Assembly: GCA_944388615.1 (NCBI GenBank)
Contig: CALXJL010000065.1
Coordinates: 1 to 8,543, forward strand
DNA: 8,543 nucleotides
DNA from: an uncultured Clostridia bacterium
Lineage (GTDB): Bacteria > Bacillota > Clostridia > TANB77 > CAG-508
Direction of reading: 5' to 3'
Below, piece by piece: positions 6,120-8,543 of this stretch. The position numbers were made by a program, and so were the translations under genes. Within the stretch, counting starts at the first letter, position 1; each line of letters opens with the position of its first letter. The notes beneath the pieces were generated by a model. That model was given only the letters and a program-made list of their open reading frames with translations. It was not told where the DNA came from and did not search any database.

Positions 6120-6978
6120 CCTATTATTTAAATATTTTATTGCAGATAATCCTGCTTTAGTGCCTTCATATACAGCCTTAGAAATTTGTAATAAACCTCC
6201 AGTAGCATCACCACATGCATATATTCCTGGGATATTGGTTTCCATATCTTTATTTGTTACTATAGAGTTTTTTTCTATTATTAATCCTAATTTTTTAGAT
6301 AAATCTGTAACTCCAGCTACTCCTTGAGCTATGAATATTCCATCTGTTTTTATACTGGAATTATCATCAAATTCTATTTCTTCTACTTTAGTATTACCTC
6401 TAACTAATTTTATTGGTTTTGATATAATACTTACATTATCAGCTCTAAAATCAGGTGGTTTATTTCCATTAGTTAAAATAGTTATATTATTTGCTATATT
6501 TAATAAATCATTTACTTCTGAAATTGCATATGTTCCACTACCTATAACTACAACATCTTTATTACGATAGAAAAATCCATCACATATTGCACAATAACTT
6601 ACTCCCCTACCTTCAAACTTGTTTAGTCCATCTATATCAAGATGTTTTTTCTGATTACCTATTGCAATTATAACAACTTTAGATTCAATTTGATTATTAG
6701 TTGTATGAACCAAAAAATTGCTATTTAAATGAGAAATCTTTACAACTTCTTCTTTTAACAAATCTATTTCTAGATTAGATGCTTGTTTTATCCCTTTTTG
6801 ATATAACTCGTTTCCTGTAATTCCATTTTCAAACCCATAATAGTTTTCCACTTTTGTTGCATCTCTAACACTTGAAAAATCTTGATATATTATAAGTGTT
6901 TTTTTATTTGCTCTTTTAGTATAAAGACCAGCAGATATTCCGTGCAGGTCCTGCTCCTATAATAACTATATCATACAT
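6114..6978 (-). CDS. trxB: thioredoxin reductase-like flavoprotein, read through one +1 shift at a CGG codon
   Basis: This FAD enzyme reduces the neighbouring thioredoxin. From ATG 6978-6976 the protein begins MYDIVIIGAGPA; codon 13 is CGG (6942-6940). Skipping C gives glycine, completing the FAD-binding GAGPAG motif, then ISAGLYTKRA and KVENYYGFENGITG, as in the family. Without the shift there is no usable N-terminus. The redox pair is CAIC (Cys129, Cys132). The second nucleotide site is GSGTYA (about 146-151), and the C-terminal FAD site is YACGDATG (about 253-260). The usual NADPH-phosphate motif HRRxxxR is absent; ITILTNGNKPPD stands in its place. NADH or ferredoxin use is therefore possible, but that is inference. 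Length is about 287 residues, slightly short. AAAGGA lies 11 bases upstream of the start. It forms an operon with trxA. Confidence 0.87.
6940..6942 (-). other. in-frame CGG, +1 shift site in trxB (codon 13)
   Basis: The context is CCT-GCA-CGG-AAT in the zero frame. Skipping C gives GCA-GGA-ATA (Ala-Gly-Ile). The restored glycine is the third glycine of the GxGxxG dinucleotide-binding motif, so the shift site lies exactly on an essential residue. Confidence 0.87.
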
Positions 6979-7167
6979 AGAGTTATTTGTCCTTTCTTAA
7001 AATTATTTTCTCTATTTTTATAAAAAATATGCTTATATTGATGTGTTTATTCATGAAGATTTTTACTATTTCTACTTTATCATATAAATAAAAAAAAGTC
7101 TAATAAATAGCAAAAATTATGGAGCTTTCTTCTAAATCGTTGATAATAAGCTGTTTTCGTGCTATAA
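6979..7167. other. gene-free spacer between trxB and the CmpB-like remnant, with a 50-base imperfect palindrome
   Basis: The spacer has no coding signal I trust. At 7139-7187 GTTGATAA is repeated inverted as TTATCAAC, about 33 bases apart. This repeat overlaps the point at which the CmpB-like reading frame loses homology. I see only weak -10-like AT-rich stretches for trxB, and no clear -35. Confidence 0.4.
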
Positions 7168-7383
7168 TCACATTGTTGTTTTATCAACAAATCCCAAGCC
7201 ATAAATACTACAGAACGGTCCATACAAAAAACTCTGTCTACTTTCCCATGTCCCTTTTGTTATAATTCCAAATATAGTTTCTATAATGTATCCTAAAATA
7301 CTGTATACAATAAAATAAGTTAAAATTCTCCATATAGTATATCTTTTATTTCTACTTTTTATAGTTTGTTCTAATTTTTCCAT
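7168..7383 (-). pseudogene. truncated ABC_trans_CmpB-family membrane protein
   Basis: The 71-residue frame starts at an ATG with AAGGA seven bases upstream. It contains a hydrophobic segment TYFIVYSILGYIIETIFGI and then SRQSFLYGPFCSIYGLG, the conserved start of the family labelled putative ABC transporter type IV (CmpB-like), whose role is poorly defined. Family members normally continue with several more membrane helices. Here homology ends right after YGLG, and the frame closes nine codons later as FVDKTTM-stop at the edge of the inverted repeat. No alternative frame downstream gives the missing helices and there is no CGG, so this is not another shift site. I judge it a remnant left by a deletion or insertion. 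A short functional protein cannot be excluded. Confidence 0.65.
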
Positions 7384-7486
7384 AATATTATCCTTTTTTA
7401 TATATTTAAATCTTGAATATCATTATAAACTTTTTTTCGTACTTTTACAATATTGAGAGAAAATTTAAAAGTAAAAAAATATATAT

Positions 7487-8008
7487 TTATACTTTAAAAC
7501 TTAAATACCAGCTCATACCATTTTTATCTTGCTGTATTTCTTCAACTCTTCTTAGTAATTTAGGAAAAGTTTGTGGAGCAGATATTATTGTAGGCTCTTT
7601 ATCAGTCCAATTAACAGGAGTTGCACCATCATTTTTTATTGCTGTTTGTAATGCTCTGACACACCTTATAATCTCTTTTATATTTCTACCTATATTCAAA
7701 GGATATACTAATATTAATCTAATAATTCCTTTATCATCTATTATGTATACATTTCTAACTGTTTCTGTATTACTTATATTAGTCGCTAACATTCCGTACT
7801 TTCTTGCAATTTCACCTGATCTATCTGCTATAATAGGAAATTGTATTTTTGTTCCTGTTTTTTGAAAGATATCATATACCCATGCAAGATGTGATGGATT
7901 GCTGTCAATACTTAATCCTAATAACTTAGTATTTAATTTCTCAAAAGTTGTACGCTCTTTTTCAAAAGCTATCATCTCAGTAGTACATACGGGGGTAAAG
8001 TCTTTCAA
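7487..8008 (-). pseudogene. peroxiredoxin (Prx6/AhpC-TSA type) lacking its N-terminus
   Basis: Peroxiredoxins reduce peroxides with an active-site cysteine. The visible 173 residues begin at DFTPVCTTEM, which holds the peroxidatic Cys8, and continue with LLGLSIDSNPSHLAWVYDI, KIQFPIIADRSGEIARKYGM, TVRNVYIIDDKGIIR and ALQTA, an ordinary Prx6-type core and C-terminus. About 35-45 N-terminal residues, including the first strands and the segment before the active site, are missing. The only start available is a TTG at 8008-8006 with no Shine-Dalgarno, and the frame has a stop at 8026-8024. The DUF4143 gene ends at 8019, only ten bases upstream. The break therefore looks like a recombination junction, not a CGG shift. 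The product is probably non-functional or not made. Confidence 0.75.
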
Positions 8009-8018
8009 TGTGGATATT

Positions 8019-8543
8019 TTAATTTATTTCTTTTATTTCTTCTATATAATTTTCAGTATTCCAAATAGCATATAATGGAATATTTAAAATCTTATTATTA
8101 AATTTTATATTTAATAGAGAATATCTTATGGCAAATTTAGGATTATATTCTTTCATATATACTTTTAGACTTTGAGCTTTAACATTAATTCCTGCTTTTG
8201 CTTCAACAGGTATTATTAAGTTCTTATATGCAAATACAAAATCTATTTCACTTTGAAATTCGTTTGACCAATAATAAATTGTATTTACTTTTTTGATATT
8301 TCCCAATTCTTGAAGTACAAACTGTTCTGTAAGTAATCCATTAAATTCATTATATATTGAATCCTTTTCGATTATGGTTTCATAAGGTAATTCACAAAGA
8401 ACTCTTAGTAAACCAACATCAAGTAAGTATATTTTGAATGCTTTTAAATCCTCATAGGCTTTCAAGGGTTGCTTATTGCCACATTTTACTCTGTTTACAA
8501 CTCTTATTAAGCCTGTGTCTTTTAACCAATTAATTGAATTTTC
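8019..8543 (-). CDS. C-terminal part of a DUF4143-type ATPase, cut by the window edge
   Basis: The frame is open from the right edge (codon at 8543-8541) to the TAA at 8021-8019, giving 174 residues with no in-window start required. It reads as the DUF4143 half of the AAA ATPase/DUF4143 family. NSINWLKDTGLIRVV is at about 2-16, KIYLLDVGLL near 37-46, and GLLTEQFVLQEL near 69-80. A nuclease-like core follows, with SEIDFVF and IPVEAKAG (an Asp and a Glu-x-Lys), ending NIPLYAIW. Full-length members are about 400 residues with an N-terminal P-loop domain, which would lie beyond the edge. Their cellular role is unclear; they are common in anaerobes and are often patchily distributed, accessory genes. 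The C-terminus appears complete, and the truncated peroxiredoxin begins ten bases downstream. Confidence 0.85.
   Translation of the reverse strand, partial: ENSINWLKDTGLIRVVNRVKCGNKQPLKAYEDLKAFKIYLLDVGLLRVLCELPYETIIEKDSIYNEFNGLLTEQFVLQELGNIKKVNTIYYWSNEFQSEIDFVFAYKNLIIPVEAKAGINVKAQSLKVYMKEYNPKFAIRYSLLNIKFNNKILNIPLYAIWNTENYIEEIKEIN

Noticed and set aside
284..6942. Triplet reassignment of CGG (for example to Gln or Trp, as in some other Firmicutes)
   Set aside because: A triplet reading of any amino acid keeps the zero frame. At all five sites the downstream homology is in the +1 frame and the zero frame soon stops or loses homology, so a one-base shift is required.
284..6942. Ordinary pseudogene decay or homopolymer sequencing error as the cause of the frameshifts
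   Set aside because: All five events share the same extra base, phase, direction and local codon, and none lies in a homopolymer. No other disabling change is seen in these four genes. A systematic base-calling artefact remains the main alternative and is listed as a refuting test.
7081..7187. Minus-strand alternate frame after the CmpB-like remnant as a transposase tail
   Set aside because: It can be read as a basic peptide of about 40 residues ending at a stop, but it matches no transposase motif I know and has no start.
7413..7865. Plus-strand reading frame of about 150 codons opposite the peroxiredoxin
   Set aside because: It is the antisense of a clear peroxiredoxin core, with no homology I recognise and no ribosome binding site.

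Overview
The window is strongly AT-rich. It carries the sporulation genes yabP and yabQ, a class I phosphotransacetylase/acetate kinase operon, and A-type RNase P RNA. Together these point to an anaerobic, spore-forming Clostridia-type Firmicute; I cannot place it to genus. Almost all genes are on the minus strand; only the RluA-type pseudouridine synthase is on the plus strand.

Layout in plus coordinates. 1-6: probable first two codons of the gene after yabQ (position suggests a DivIC-like protein). 61-838: yabQ and yabP (minus). 950-4373: pta followed by two tandem acetate kinase genes (minus), with a good sigma-A promoter at 4408-4436. 4473-5365: rluA-type gene (plus), ending inside a hairpin at 5355-5399. 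5400-5744: rnpB (minus) with its own TTGACA/TAAAAT promoter. 5795-6978: trxB-trxA pair (minus). 7168-7383: truncated ABC_trans_CmpB-like membrane protein. 7487-8008: peroxiredoxin lacking its N-terminus. 8019-8543: C-terminal part of a DUF4143-type ATPase that runs off the right edge.

The main result concerns reading frames. Four otherwise healthy genes (yabQ, yabP, rluA, trxB) are broken by five one-base frameshifts. At all five breaks the zero-frame codon is CGG. Omitting one base there, most simply the C, so that the overlapping GGN is read as glycine, restores a conserved family glycine and the correct downstream protein. I found no other in-frame CGG in any gene here. Eleven CGG trinucleotides that straddle codons (such as AGC-GGA or TTC-GGA) cause no disruption. 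Arginine is encoded by AGA, AGG, CGT and CGA. This is best explained if CGG is not read as arginine and instead triggers a +1 shift, or if CGGN is read as a four-base glycine codon. Random decay or homopolymer sequencing error fits poorly. The genes without a CGG site include the probably highly expressed pta, both ackA genes and trxA.

Functionally, pta and the two ackA genes convert acetyl-CoA to acetate with ATP formation. trxB-trxA form a thiol-reducing pair. rnpB matures tRNA 5' ends. yabP and yabQ act in spore cortex formation. The right end (about 7140-8030) looks rearranged: a membrane-protein gene and a peroxiredoxin gene are both truncated next to the ATPase gene.
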